From: Gammaproteobacteria bacterium
GTDB taxonomy: Bacteria; Pseudomonadota; Gammaproteobacteria; Steroidobacterales; Steroidobacteraceae
Assembly: GCA_028293745.1 (NCBI GenBank)
Contig: JAQGOF010000236.1
Coordinates: 1 to 34,672 of the forward strand
Reading direction: 5' to 3'
Length of the DNA stretch: 34,672 nucleotides
Made by a program: the position numbers and the translations under genes. Shown piece after piece: positions 7,515 through 15,176 of this stretch; position 1 is the first letter of the stretch; every line of letters begins with the position of its first letter. The notes under the pieces were generated by a model. That model was given only the letters and a program-made list of their open reading frames with translations, made no database searches and had not been told where the DNA came from.

Positions 7515-9788
7515 TCAACTCAATCTTTCCAACAAATGCTCGATTCGAATGGGCAACTCGCGTATGCGAAGGCCCGTGGCATGAAAGACGGCATTGGCGA
7601 TGGCAGCGTTCAAACCGACATTGCCGAGTTCGCCCACTCCCTTGATGCCCAGATCATTCACGAGCGAATCCTCTTCGGGCACGAAAATGGACTCGATCTG
7701 CCCGATATCGGCAGCGACCGGGACGAGGTATCCAGCCAGATCGGTGTTGACATAGCGCGCATGGTGAGCATCCATCTGCGTGGCTTCGTGCAACGCGGCG
7801 CTCATTCCCCAGATCTGACCTCCCATGAGCTGGCTCCGGGCAGTCAGTGGGCTGACGATCCGGCCCGCTGCAAATGCCCCGACCAACCGGGGCACACGAA
7901 TCTCTCCGGTGCGCTCATGCACCCGGACTTCGACAAACTGAGCGCCGAAGGCGCACTGGATGCGGTCTTTGAGAAACGTTCCTCCGGTGAAGGCCGGTTG
8001 TCCCTTGTACATCCCGGCGACTCCTCCCGCGGGCGTGCCGTGCGGGGAATTCTCGGCATACGATTCCAAGGCTCCCCGTCCGAGGCGAGCGATGGCCGTG
8101 CGCAGCGGTTCCCGGCCTGCCGCACACACCAGATACCCGGCGATGAAGCGGATCTCGCGCGCGATCATGCCTTTGAGCGGACCTTCCGCTGCGGCAACAG
8201 CGGCGGCAATGATCCGCTCGCGAATGTCCTGACAGCCCTTGGCCACGGCGTTACAGACGCTGGCGGTACTGTTGGAACCTCCCGCAACGGGCCCGGGTGG
8301 CAGGCTCGAGTCTCCGACCTCGACCCGTACCTGATCGAGAGGAATCCCCAACCCTTCGGCGGCCGTGATCGCGACGACCGTCCGCACGCCCTGCCCCATC
8401 TCGTGTGCGGCAGTCTGAACCTGGGCCGCGCCGTCCGCCCAGAGGGTGATTCGGGCCGCTGCGGGGGCCATGAAGGTCGGATACAGACTTGAGGCACACC
8501 CGAAGCCGATACGCCAATCCTGCTCCCGCATGGACCCGGGGGTTGGATTGCGCCGGTTCCAACCAAACCGCTCTGCCCCCACATCGAAGCACTGCATCAG
8601 CGCCCGCGACGTGTACGGTCGACCTTCGATCGGCTCAACCTGCGTATCGTTGATCCGCCTGAGCTCGATCGGGTCCATGTCCAATGCCACCGCGAGCTCG
8701 TCCATGGCGGACTCGAGGGCAAAGAGGTAAGGCACCTCCGCCGGCGCCCGCATGAACCCGGGCGTGGCCCGATCGGCCGCGCACACTGTGACGCTGGATG
8801 CCACATTGGGACACGCATACAGACGTGTGGAGACATCGACACCGGCGACCTTGTAGGTGTCGCGCCGCGAGCTCACTTCCCAGCCCTCATGGATCAGGGC
8901 CTGCAACCGACCCTCGCGGCTCGCGGCGAGGCGCACGCGATGTCGGGTTTCCGCGCGGTAGGTGGCAATGGTGAAGCCGTCCGCCCGGCTCGCCTCGAGT
9001 CTCACCGGACGACCGATCATTTTCGCGCCCAAGGCAATCACTGCCGTGGTCTGGGAGAGAAAACTGCGGCCTCCGAAGGCACCGCCCAGGTATGGGGAGA
9101 CGATGCGAACGTCCGCAGGGGGTATGCCCAACTGGTCCGCGAGCCCATACTGGTACCCGTAGACATTCTGACTCGATTCCCAGACCGTAAGCTTTCCGTC
9201 CTTCCAGGCACAGGTCGTCGTGAACAACTCCATGCTGTTGTGATGTTGAGTGGGCGTTGCGTAGCGCGCGTCGATTTTGACGGGTGCTGCGGTATGCGCG
9301 CCGATCGCATCACCGACCGCCGGGCCCTTCTCTGTCTGCCCCTCGAAGTCCACGCCTTCGTGGCCGACTGCGAATGAGGCGGTGGGCGGCTCCTCGATGT
9401 ACTCCACCTTCAACTGACGCGCGGCCGCGCGTGCCTCCTCGAAGGTGTTGGCGATGACAACCGCGATGATCTGACCGGCATACCAGATCGTGGTGGAGTC
9501 CAGCGGCGCGACCGAGGAGCCCATGTAACCGCCCGTCGGGAACGTCTGACCGGGTTTGATGCGACCGCCGAGATTCTTAAAACTCAGAATCTCCAACACG
9601 CCGGGAAGTGCGCGCACCGGGGTCTCCTCGAACCTCGAGATCCGGCCACGGGCGATCCTGCTCGTCACAAGACAGGCGTGGGCGGGACTGGTGCCGCCGT
9701 CGAAATCCGACCCATAGCGCGCCCGCCCGGTCACTTTGAGCACGGCGTCCACCCGACGGTACCCGCGCCTGACTTCGGAGCCCTTCAT
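7515..9788 (-). CDS. Molybdenum-binding large subunit of xanthine oxidase family aldehyde oxidoreductase (PaoC-like)
   Basis: The 757-residue subunit is the catalytic one of a xanthine-oxidase-family hydroxylase that oxidises aldehydes or hydroxylates N-heterocycles with water as oxygen donor. The N-terminal a/b hammerhead starts YRRVDAVLKVTGRARYGSDF. The molybdopterin loops include YLGGAFGGRSFLS (about 233-245) and FMRAPAEVPYLFALE. The active-site Glu is E720 in KGVGELGN. The frame is open upstream to 9968, but ATG 9788 is chosen because it overlaps the TGA of the FAD subunit (ATGA) and matches the family start. The neighbours are the FAD and iron-sulfur subunits and two P450s. With the Tat-type small subunit it resembles periplasmic PaoABC of E. 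coli. The PaoD-type maturation factor is not in the window. Confidence 0.93.
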   Translation of the reverse strand: MKGSEVRRGYRRVDAVLKVTGRARYGSDFDGGTSPAHACLVTSRIARGRISRFEETPVRALPGVLEILSFKNLGGRIKPGQTFPTGGYMGSSVAPLDSTTIWYAGQIIAVVIANTFEEARAAARQLKVEYIEEPPTASFAVGHEGVDFEGQTEKGPAVGDAIGAHTAAPVKIDARYATPTQHHNSMELFTTTCAWKDGKLTVWESSQNVYGYQYGLADQLGIPPADVRIVSPYLGGAFGGRSFLSQTTAVIALGAKMIGRPVRLEASRADGFTIATYRAETRHRVRLAASREGRLQALIHEGWEVSSRRDTYKVAGVDVSTRLYACPNVASSVTVCAADRATPGFMRAPAEVPYLFALESAMDELAVALDMDPIELRRINDTQVEPIEGRPYTSRALMQCFDVGAERFGWNRRNPTPGSMREQDWRIGFGCASSLYPTFMAPAAARITLWADGAAQVQTAAHEMGQGVRTVVAITAAEGLGIPLDQVRVEVGDSSLPPGPVAGGSNSTASVCNAVAKGCQDIRERIIAAAVAAAEGPLKGMIAREIRFIAGYLVCAAGREPLRTAIARLGRGALESYAENSPHGTPAGGVAGMYKGQPAFTGGTFLKDRIQCAFGAQFVEVRVHERTGEIRVPRLVGAFAAGRIVSPLTARSQLMGGQIWGMSAALHEATQMDAHHARYVNTDLAGYLVPVAADIGQIESIFVPEEDSLVNDLGIKGVGELGNVGLNAAIANAVFHATGLRIRELPIRIEHLLERLS

Positions 9789-10798
9789 GAGGTTTGTCCC
9801 GCAACCTGCAGAAGCGCTCGCACCAGCGTACGCTGTCCGAGCTCGACCTTGAAAGCGTTCTGTGCGCGTGGACGGGCGGTAGCAAACGCCGCGCGCGCCG
9901 CCGCTGTCGCGTTGGCCTGCGTCAAGGGCTGTCCCTTCAACACCGACTCGGCTTCGCGGGCCCGCCACGGACGATAGGACACACCGCCTAACGCGATACG
10001 GGCCTCGCGAACCCTGCCCTCGCTCAAGTCAAGCGCCACCGCGGCACTGGCGAGCGCAAACTCATACGAGACTCGATCCCGAATCTTCAGATACGCCGAA
10101 TTGCGCGTCCACGGCCCTGCAGGAACGCGGATGCCCGTGATCAGCTCCCCCGGCAACAGGTTGGTTTCCAGCTCCGGCTGCTGCGCATCACGGTAAAGCG
10201 CTTCCAGATCTACGGATCTGCGCCCGGTCGGGCCCACCGTTTCGACAGTGGCCCCGAGTGCGACCAGGGACTGCGCGAAATCACCCGGATACGTCGAGAT
10301 GCACTGATCGGACACGCCCAGGACGGCGTGCTGGCGATTCGGGCCGTTCAAGGCCGCACAACCACTCCCCGGCTGCCGCTTGTTGCACCCCTGCCAGCTC
10401 GTATCGCGGAAATACGTACAGCGTGTCCGCTGCAGCAGATTCCCCCCGAGCGACGCCATGTTACGAATCTGCGCGCTGGCCGCCTGCGCCAGACTTTGCG
10501 CAATAACGGGGTAGTCACGCCGCACGCGCGCATCGTCGGCTGCTTGTGACATCCGCACCAGTGCACCCAGATGCAACCCGCCTTCGGTGAGCTCAATGCG
10601 GCCGTACTCGCTCTCCAAACCGTTGATATCAATGACCTGATGCGGTGAGAGCACTTCGAGCTTCATCAGATCCAACAGCAGGGTTCCGCCTGCCAGATAC
10701 TGCACTTGCGGATTAAGTCTATCGGGCTGCGTCGGACTTCCCATCCCGCGCAAGGCCGAATCGGTACTGTCGGCACGGATGTATGCAAACGCTCGCAT
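9785..10798 (-). CDS. FAD-binding subunit of aldehyde oxidoreductase with extra [4Fe-4S] loop (PaoB-like)
   Basis: The 337-residue middle subunit passes electrons between the [2Fe-2S] and FAD centres. FAD-binding motifs are LAGGTLLLDLMK (36-46) and ASLGGN (115-120). Between them and the C-terminal domain is an insertion with four cysteines, C127, C138, C147 and C166, in the pattern RTRC...GCNKRQPGSGC...C. That insertion is the signature of the PaoB and 4-hydroxybenzoyl-CoA reductase beta type that binds a [4Fe-4S] cluster. ATG 10798 is taken; the preceding codon is GTG (10801) and could also serve. The stop overlaps the ATG of the large subunit, and the small-subunit stop is only a few bases upstream, so the three are translated together. 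Confidence 0.92.
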   Translation of the reverse strand: MRAFAYIRADSTDSALRGMGSPTQPDRLNPQVQYLAGGTLLLDLMKLEVLSPHQVIDINGLESEYGRIELTEGGLHLGALVRMSQAADDARVRRDYPVIAQSLAQAASAQIRNMASLGGNLLQRTRCTYFRDTSWQGCNKRQPGSGCAALNGPNRQHAVLGVSDQCISTYPGDFAQSLVALGATVETVGPTGRRSVDLEALYRDAQQPELETNLLPGELITGIRVPAGPWTRNSAYLKIRDRVSYEFALASAAVALDLSEGRVREARIALGGVSYRPWRAREAESVLKGQPLTQANATAAARAAFATARPRAQNAFKVELGQRTLVRALLQVAGQTS

Positions 10799-10804
10799 CA
10801 CCGG

Positions 10805-11374
10805 TCACCCCTTGAGCATCAACGGCCGGGCCTGCTCGATGGCGGCAAAGATATGCGGATAGGCTGCGCAACGGCACAGATTGCCACTCATGTATTCCTG
10901 AATGGCCGCGCGAGTCTCGGCGTGGCCTTCCTCGATACAGGCGATCGCTGAGAGAATCTGACCCGGTGTGCAGTATCCACACTGCAGTGCGTCCTGGTCG
11001 ATAAAGGCTTGCTGCACCGGATGCAGAACGCCCTCTTTCTCCAGGCCTTCGATGGTCGTAGCCGGCTTGCGTACGGCCGCGACCAGCGTCAAACAGGACA
11101 ATACCCTGCGCCCCCCGATGAGCACCGTGCACGCACCGCACTGCCCGTGGTCACATCCCTTCTTGGTTCCTGTCAGACCGAGCCGATGTCGCAAGGTATC
11201 CAACAGCGTGGCACGCGCATCCACTTCCACGCGCTGCGCAAGCCCGTTGACCGTGAGGTCGACAACCAAACGCGTGGGCGCTTCTTCTTGCCGTGAGTGC
11301 GCCTCCCCTTCGGGAGGAAGTCGCCCCAACGCAGGTCCCGCGAGCGTCACTTTCAGAAAGTCGCGCCGTTGCAC
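10805..11374 (-). CDS. [2Fe-2S] small subunit of aldehyde oxidoreductase with Tat-type signal (PaoA-like)
   Basis: The 189-residue subunit carries two [2Fe-2S] centres. The plant-type cluster has C74, C79, C82 and C94; the second has C132, C135, C167 and C169 (QCGYC...LCRC). The start is GTG 11374, which has a strong GGAGG 9-10 bases upstream and begins MQRRDFLKVTLAG. That is a twin-arginine-like signal, so the assembled enzyme probably goes to the periplasm. A longer open frame to 11578 runs into the upstream SDR and is rejected. It heads the three-subunit set and lies 61 bp after the SDR stop, the largest gap within the operon. In periplasmic enzymes of this type aromatic aldehydes are preferred substrates, but that is family knowledge only. 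Confidence 0.92.
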   Translation of the reverse strand: MQRRDFLKVTLAGPALGRLPPEGEAHSRQEEAPTRLVVDLTVNGLAQRVEVDARATLLDTLRHRLGLTGTKKGCDHGQCGACTVLIGGRRVLSCLTLVAAVRKPATTIEGLEKEGVLHPVQQAFIDQDALQCGYCTPGQILSAIACIEEGHAETRAAIQEYMSGNLCRCAAYPHIFAAIEQARPLMLKG

Positions 11375-11435
11375 CCGTCTTTCCCTCCGCTTCGGTGTTG
11401 CTCGCCCGTACGCCCGACAGGGGCCAGTCCGCCCA

Positions 11436-12179
11436 TCAGGAGATCTTGTACATCCCACCATCCGCCACCAGGGCTTGCCCGGTGACAAAGGCCGCATCGT
11501 CGCTGGTGAGAAAGACAATGGGACCGGCAATATCCTCCGGCTCGGCGAAGCGCTTGATGGCCTGCAACTGCCAGACACTCCTCTTGAGCTCTTCCGGAAC
11601 CTTGCTCGTCCCCGGCGTGTTGGTCAGCGCCGGCACAATCGCATTCACCGTGATTCCATCCTGACCCACTTCGTTAGCCAGCCCGCGCACCCACCCGAGC
11701 ACGCCCATCTTGGCGGCCATGTAGTGCCCCAGTCCGGGCAGATTGGTGCCGATCGAATTCGAGGAGATGTTGACGAAACGCCCCCACCTCTTCTTCCGCA
11801 TCCCCGGTACAAACTCCCGGGCACTGAAGTAGTTGGAATCCAGGTTGACGGCGAGCGTATGGCGCCACTTCGCGTAATCCAGCTCCTCCAGCATAATCTG
11901 TGGATAGATGCCGGCGTTGTTGACGACGATGTCCGGATCGCCGAGCTGAGCCCGCACTCGCTCGCCGATGTGCGCCCAGCCTGCTTCGGAGGACACATCC
12001 GCCGCGATCGCCAACGCCTGAGCGGGAAGGCCTGCGGCCTGCGCATCCGGCCGCTCGAGATCCACCAGCGCGACCCGAGCCCCGCGCTGTGCGAGCTTAG
12101 TGGCGACTGCATACCCGATTCCCCTTGCGGCACCGGTCACCAGGGCGATGCGGCCCGTATGGGTTTGCGGCTCTTTCAT
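11436..12179 (-). CDS. Short-chain dehydrogenase/reductase (SDR-c)
   Basis: The 247-residue classical SDR has the cofactor motif TGAARGIG (15-22), NNAG (87-90), catalytic Ser near 139-140, and Y153-K157 in HYMAAKMG. D40 at the end of the second strand (VALVDLE) suggests NAD(H) rather than NADP(H). It interconverts an alcohol and a ketone, substrate unknown. Its ATG overlaps the stop of the upstream P450 gene by 4 bp (ATGA), so it is translationally coupled to it. It could oxidise the alcohol made by that P450 or the diol from the epoxide-hydrolase-like protein further upstream. The C-terminal GGMYKIS is the usual end of the fold. Confidence 0.92.
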   Translation of the reverse strand: MKEPQTHTGRIALVTGAARGIGYAVATKLAQRGARVALVDLERPDAQAAGLPAQALAIAADVSSEAGWAHIGERVRAQLGDPDIVVNNAGIYPQIMLEELDYAKWRHTLAVNLDSNYFSAREFVPGMRKKRWGRFVNISSNSIGTNLPGLGHYMAAKMGVLGWVRGLANEVGQDGITVNAIVPALTNTPGTSKVPEELKRSVWQLQAIKRFAEPEDIAGPIVFLTSDDAAFVTGQALVADGGMYKIS

Positions 12180-13417
12180 TTTGACTTCTCCAACGCCAGC
12201 ACCAGCGCGCTCAGGCCGCGCAAGACGAAACTCGGGTTGTAATTCAGCCTCTCCTGGGGGTCGACCAGGCGGAAGCCGGAATACCGCTCCAGGACCAGCC
12301 TGAACGTGTTGGCGAGCACCAACTTCGCTAACGGAGACCCCACACAGGTATGGATGCCGGAGCCAAAGGTCAGGTGCCGCGACGCGTTCGGACGATCTAC
12401 GTTGAAGGAGTCGCCGTCGGCAAACTTCGCCGCATCCCGATTAGCCGATGCGAATGCGACCATGACCACCGCGCCCTTGGGGATGGCAACTCCACCGAGC
12501 ACCGTGTCCTGAGTCGCGTACCGGGGCATCATCTGGACCGGCGCCTCCGTCCGCAGCAACTCCTCGACAAACCTGGCAATCGCGGTCGGGTCCTGCCGCA
12601 GACGACGTTGCAGGTCCGGCTCGGACGCCAGCCGATGCAAGCCTGCAGCGATGCTGTTGCTCGTGGTCTCGTGCCCCGCGACCAATACGTTTTCCGCCAT
12701 CGCGAGCACTTCCAGATCGGTCAGGGGCCGATCACCCCCGAAGCGCGCATCGAGAAAGTCACTGAGGACGTCCTCACCCGGTTTCTCGCGGCACTCGCGG
12801 ATCCGGGCCATCAGATAGTGCTGCAACTCGACGATCTTCTCGGCTGCCTTCAGGTGCTCCTCCTCGGAGACCGACAGCGCAAGACCCACAAACCAGGCAT
12901 CGGACCACTCGCGGAAGAGCCGGAAATCCGAGCGCGCGACACCGAGGATGTCGGCGATGATGTAGATCTGCACCGGAATGGCGAAGTCGTGGACGACATT
13001 CACTTCGCTCTGGTCCGCGAAGCTGTCCATGACATCGGTCACGGTGGTGATGATGGATTGCTCCATCTGGCGGATCCGCGCCGGACGGAACGCGTTCATC
13101 ACGATGCGCCGGTAGACGGTGTGGTCCGGTGGATCGAGATTCACGAAGACCGGAAGCGATCTTCCGTAACCCTTCTTTTCGATCAGCGCATCCGCTGCCT
13201 CCGAGTGGTGCAATCCTAACCCCCCTCCGTGGGGCGACATGCTGGAGAAGATCTTGCTATCGTGGACGACCTGGATGATGAGGTCGTAGGTGCTGACGAT
13301 ATAGGTCCCCTCAGGGGTCAACCTGACCGGTGCTTCCTCCCGCAAGGCCCGATAATAGGGATACGGGCACTGCTGTACCTGCGGGTCCAGGACGCTTTGG
13401 GAGACCAAGTCGCTCAT
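12176..13417 (-). CDS. Cytochrome P450 (second, next to epoxide-hydrolase-like gene)
   Basis: The 413-residue bacterial P450 has I-helix AGHETT (247-252), ExxR at E286-R289 and heme loop FGSGIHTCVG with ligand C358. It differs clearly from the P450 at 6246-7502, with little similarity beyond the shared motifs, so the two probably act at different steps. It begins 5 bp after the limonene-epoxide-hydrolase-like gene and overlaps the SDR-c start. The order hydrolase, P450, SDR suggests epoxidation or hydroxylation, opening to a diol, then oxidation. Redox partners are absent from the window. The substrate cannot be assigned. Confidence 0.94.
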   Translation of the reverse strand: MSDLVSQSVLDPQVQQCPYPYYRALREEAPVRLTPEGTYIVSTYDLIIQVVHDSKIFSSMSPHGGGLGLHHSEAADALIEKKGYGRSLPVFVNLDPPDHTVYRRIVMNAFRPARIRQMEQSIITTVTDVMDSFADQSEVNVVHDFAIPVQIYIIADILGVARSDFRLFREWSDAWFVGLALSVSEEEHLKAAEKIVELQHYLMARIRECREKPGEDVLSDFLDARFGGDRPLTDLEVLAMAENVLVAGHETTSNSIAAGLHRLASEPDLQRRLRQDPTAIARFVEELLRTEAPVQMMPRYATQDTVLGGVAIPKGAVVMVAFASANRDAAKFADGDSFNVDRPNASRHLTFGSGIHTCVGSPLAKLVLANTFRLVLERYSGFRLVDPQERLNYNPSFVLRGLSALVLALEKSK

Positions 13418-13422
13418 GTGTC

Positions 13423-13809
13423 TTACTCCCCTGTCCGCTGGGCCAGCTGACGCTCAAAGGTGGCCAGATCAAAGTAGTCGCGCCATTCGCTGATCCGGCC
13501 GTCCCGGATCCGAAATGAACCCATGAGCGGCACGGAAATCTGACGGCCATCCTCCAACGTGAATGAGTCGATGCGCTCGGTGAGCACGATGTCACCCCGC
13601 TCGGCGATGTTCACGATTTCCCAATGGGCCAGCATGCGTTTACCCACACCGAACGAGTCGGCGAAGGCTCGCGCATTCTCGCGGCCCTTGATCGGTTGCA
13701 TGGGTATGTTGTGGTAGAACACGTCCTCGGTCATCAGCTCATGGGCGTGATCGAGGTCATTGTCATTCCAGGCTTGTATGAATTCCGTGACGATCTCTAT
13801 GCCGCTCAT
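13423..13809 (-). CDS. Limonene-1,2-epoxide hydrolase family / SnoaL-like protein
   Basis: The 128-residue NTF2-fold protein retains the catalytic pattern of limonene-1,2-epoxide hydrolase. Y32-x-N34 (FYHN) holds the water, R79-x-D81 (ERID) follows, and the WRDYFD motif (109-114) carries the second Asp. In that family an Asp-Arg-Asp set with Tyr and Asn opens an epoxide in one step. The length is slightly short of the 149 residues of the Rhodococcus enzyme. The P450 5 bp downstream makes an epoxide-forming and epoxide-opening pair plausible. It could instead be a SnoaL-like isomerase or dehydratase. It follows maleylpyruvate isomerase by 9 bp. Fold call is strong; epoxide hydrolase activity is inferred from conserved residues. 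Confidence 0.8.
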   Translation of the reverse strand: MSGIEIVTEFIQAWNDNDLDHAHELMTEDVFYHNIPMQPIKGRENARAFADSFGVGKRMLAHWEIVNIAERGDIVLTERIDSFTLEDGRQISVPLMGSFRIRDGRISEWRDYFDLATFERQLAQRTGE

Positions 13810-13818
13810 GGGCGACCT

Positions 13819-14475
13819 CTATTCAGCATCCGGTTGATATTTCGGCGACGCTCTCTCGAACGCCTCCAGTTGCATTGCGGCGTTAAAGATCCGCGTGATG
13901 GTGGGAAACGGGGACAAGTCACACTCGAAGTTGCGCGCGTTAACCACCTGAGGGATCAAGCAGATGTCGGCCAGCCCCGGCAGGTCACCATGACAGAAGC
14001 GACCGACGATCCGCTGAGCCGCGAGAAGTTGCTCAACGGCCTGGAACCCCTCGGCGACCCAATGTTGGTACCAACGCTGTACCGCCTCCTGCGGCTGCTT
14101 CAGCGGATCGCGCAGATACTGAAGCACTCGGAGGTTATTCAGGGGATGAATGTCACAGGCGATGATTTGTGCGAGTCCCCGTACACGAGCGCGCCCCGCA
14201 GCATCAGCCGGCAACAGTGCCGGGGCGGGCACGATCTCGTCCAGATATTCGACGATCGCGAGCGATTGGCTGATCGCTTCCGCGTTGGCAAGCAACGTCG
14301 GTACCAGTCCCTGGGGATTGAGGCTCAGATAATTCGGGGCCCGCTGCTCGCCTCGACGCAGATGATGGGTGATGCTGTCGTATGGGAGCCCTTTCAGGTT
14401 CAGGGCGATGCGCACGCGAAAGCTCGCCGACGAGCGGTGGTACCCATGCAGCGTCAATTTCAGATCGGCAGCCAT
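13819..14475 (-). CDS. nagL: Maleylpyruvate isomerase, zeta-class GST family
   Basis: The 218-residue zeta-class glutathione S-transferase converts maleylpyruvate to fumarylpyruvate with glutathione in the gentisate pathway. The N-terminal active-site motif is SSASFRVRIALN (15-26), where the family often has SSCS. The C-terminal domain has DIHPLNNLRVLQYL, the His and Arg-containing segment that in NagL-type enzymes binds the substrate carboxylates. ATG 14475 is chosen over the longer frame to 14610 because it lies 2 bp after the fumarylpyruvate hydrolase stop and gives the normal N-terminus. Maleylacetoacetate isomerase is a close alternative by fold, but the gentisate dioxygenase and fumarylpyruvate hydrolase beside it make the maleylpyruvate role more likely. 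Confidence 0.88.
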   Translation of the reverse strand: MAADLKLTLHGYHRSSASFRVRIALNLKGLPYDSITHHLRRGEQRAPNYLSLNPQGLVPTLLANAEAISQSLAIVEYLDEIVPAPALLPADAAGRARVRGLAQIIACDIHPLNNLRVLQYLRDPLKQPQEAVQRWYQHWVAEGFQAVEQLLAAQRIVGRFCHGDLPGLADICLIPQVVNARNFECDLSPFPTITRIFNAAMQLEAFERASPKYQPDAE

Positions 14476-14477
14476 CG

Positions 14478-15176
14478 TCACACGAGCCTTGGGGCGACCA
14501 CGGTCGTCCACAGGTCCTCGAGTCCGTCGACATGACCCTCCATCACATCGCCTGCCCTGACCGGGCCAACCCCTTCGGGCGTGCCGGTAAAGATCAGGTC
14601 CCCCGGGCACAGGGTGACGAAGCGCGAGAGGTGTTGGATGACCTCCGGGACACTCCAGATCAGATGAGCGATATCACTCTTCTGGCGTACTTCACCGTTT
14701 ACCTCGAGACAGATCGCGCCTCGCTCCAGATAACCACACACCGAGGCAGGAATGAGGGGCGCGCACGGCGCGGATTCATCAAAGCCCTTCCCCATGTCCC
14801 ACGGCCTGCCCTGCTTGCGCGCGTTCATCTGCAGGTCTCGGCGTGTCATATCGAGGCCTACGGCATAGCCGAAAACGTGCCGGTGCGCCTGTTCGGCTGA
14901 AATCGCCCGCCCCCCCTCACCGATGGCCACCACCAACTCGATCTCGTGTTGGAAGTCGTGCGTCATCGGCGGATAGGCGATGTCCTTTCCGGAGGCCACG
15001 AGCGCGTCCGCAGGTTTCAAGAAGAAGAACGGCTCCTCGCGGTTCGGGTCGAATCCCATCTCGCGCGTATGGGCCGCATAGTTGCGGCCGACGCAGTAAA
15101 TACGGTGAACTGGAAAGGCACCGCCGCCGGAAACGGCCAGAGTCGGTACGGGCTGCGGGACGGGGATGGACAGCAT
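14478..15176 (-). CDS. nagK: Fumarylpyruvate hydrolase, FAH family
   Basis: The 232-residue FAH-fold enzyme hydrolyses fumarylpyruvate to fumarate and pyruvate, the last gentisate-pathway step. VGRNYAAHTREMG and FFFLKPADAL are typical. The metal triad is E78, E80 and D109, in the motifs HEIELV and GLDMTRRD (numbered from ATG 15176). GDLIFTGTPEGVGPV closes the fold. The ATG shares one base with the stop of the gentisate dioxygenase gene (TGATG). The frame also allows a TTG one codon earlier. Other FAH enzymes act on acylpyruvates or 2-hydroxyhepta-dienoates, so a substituted ring-cleavage product is possible. Confidence 0.9.
   Translation of the reverse strand: MLSIPVPQPVPTLAVSGGGAFPVHRIYCVGRNYAAHTREMGFDPNREEPFFFLKPADALVASGKDIAYPPMTHDFQHEIELVVAIGEGGRAISAEQAHRHVFGYAVGLDMTRRDLQMNARKQGRPWDMGKGFDESAPCAPLIPASVCGYLERGAICLEVNGEVRQKSDIAHLIWSVPEVIQHLSRFVTLCPGDLIFTGTPEGVGPVRAGDVMEGHVDGLEDLWTTVVAPRLV

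Noticed and set aside
6312..8492. A 726-codon open frame on the plus strand
   Set aside because: It is antisense to the P450 and molybdenum subunit genes, which have complete domain motifs. It shows no family motif and reflects high GC with few stops.
10968..12242. A 424-codon plus-strand open frame
   Set aside because: It lies opposite the iron-sulfur subunit and SDR-c genes, both with full motifs; its own translation is low-complexity and Arg/Pro rich.
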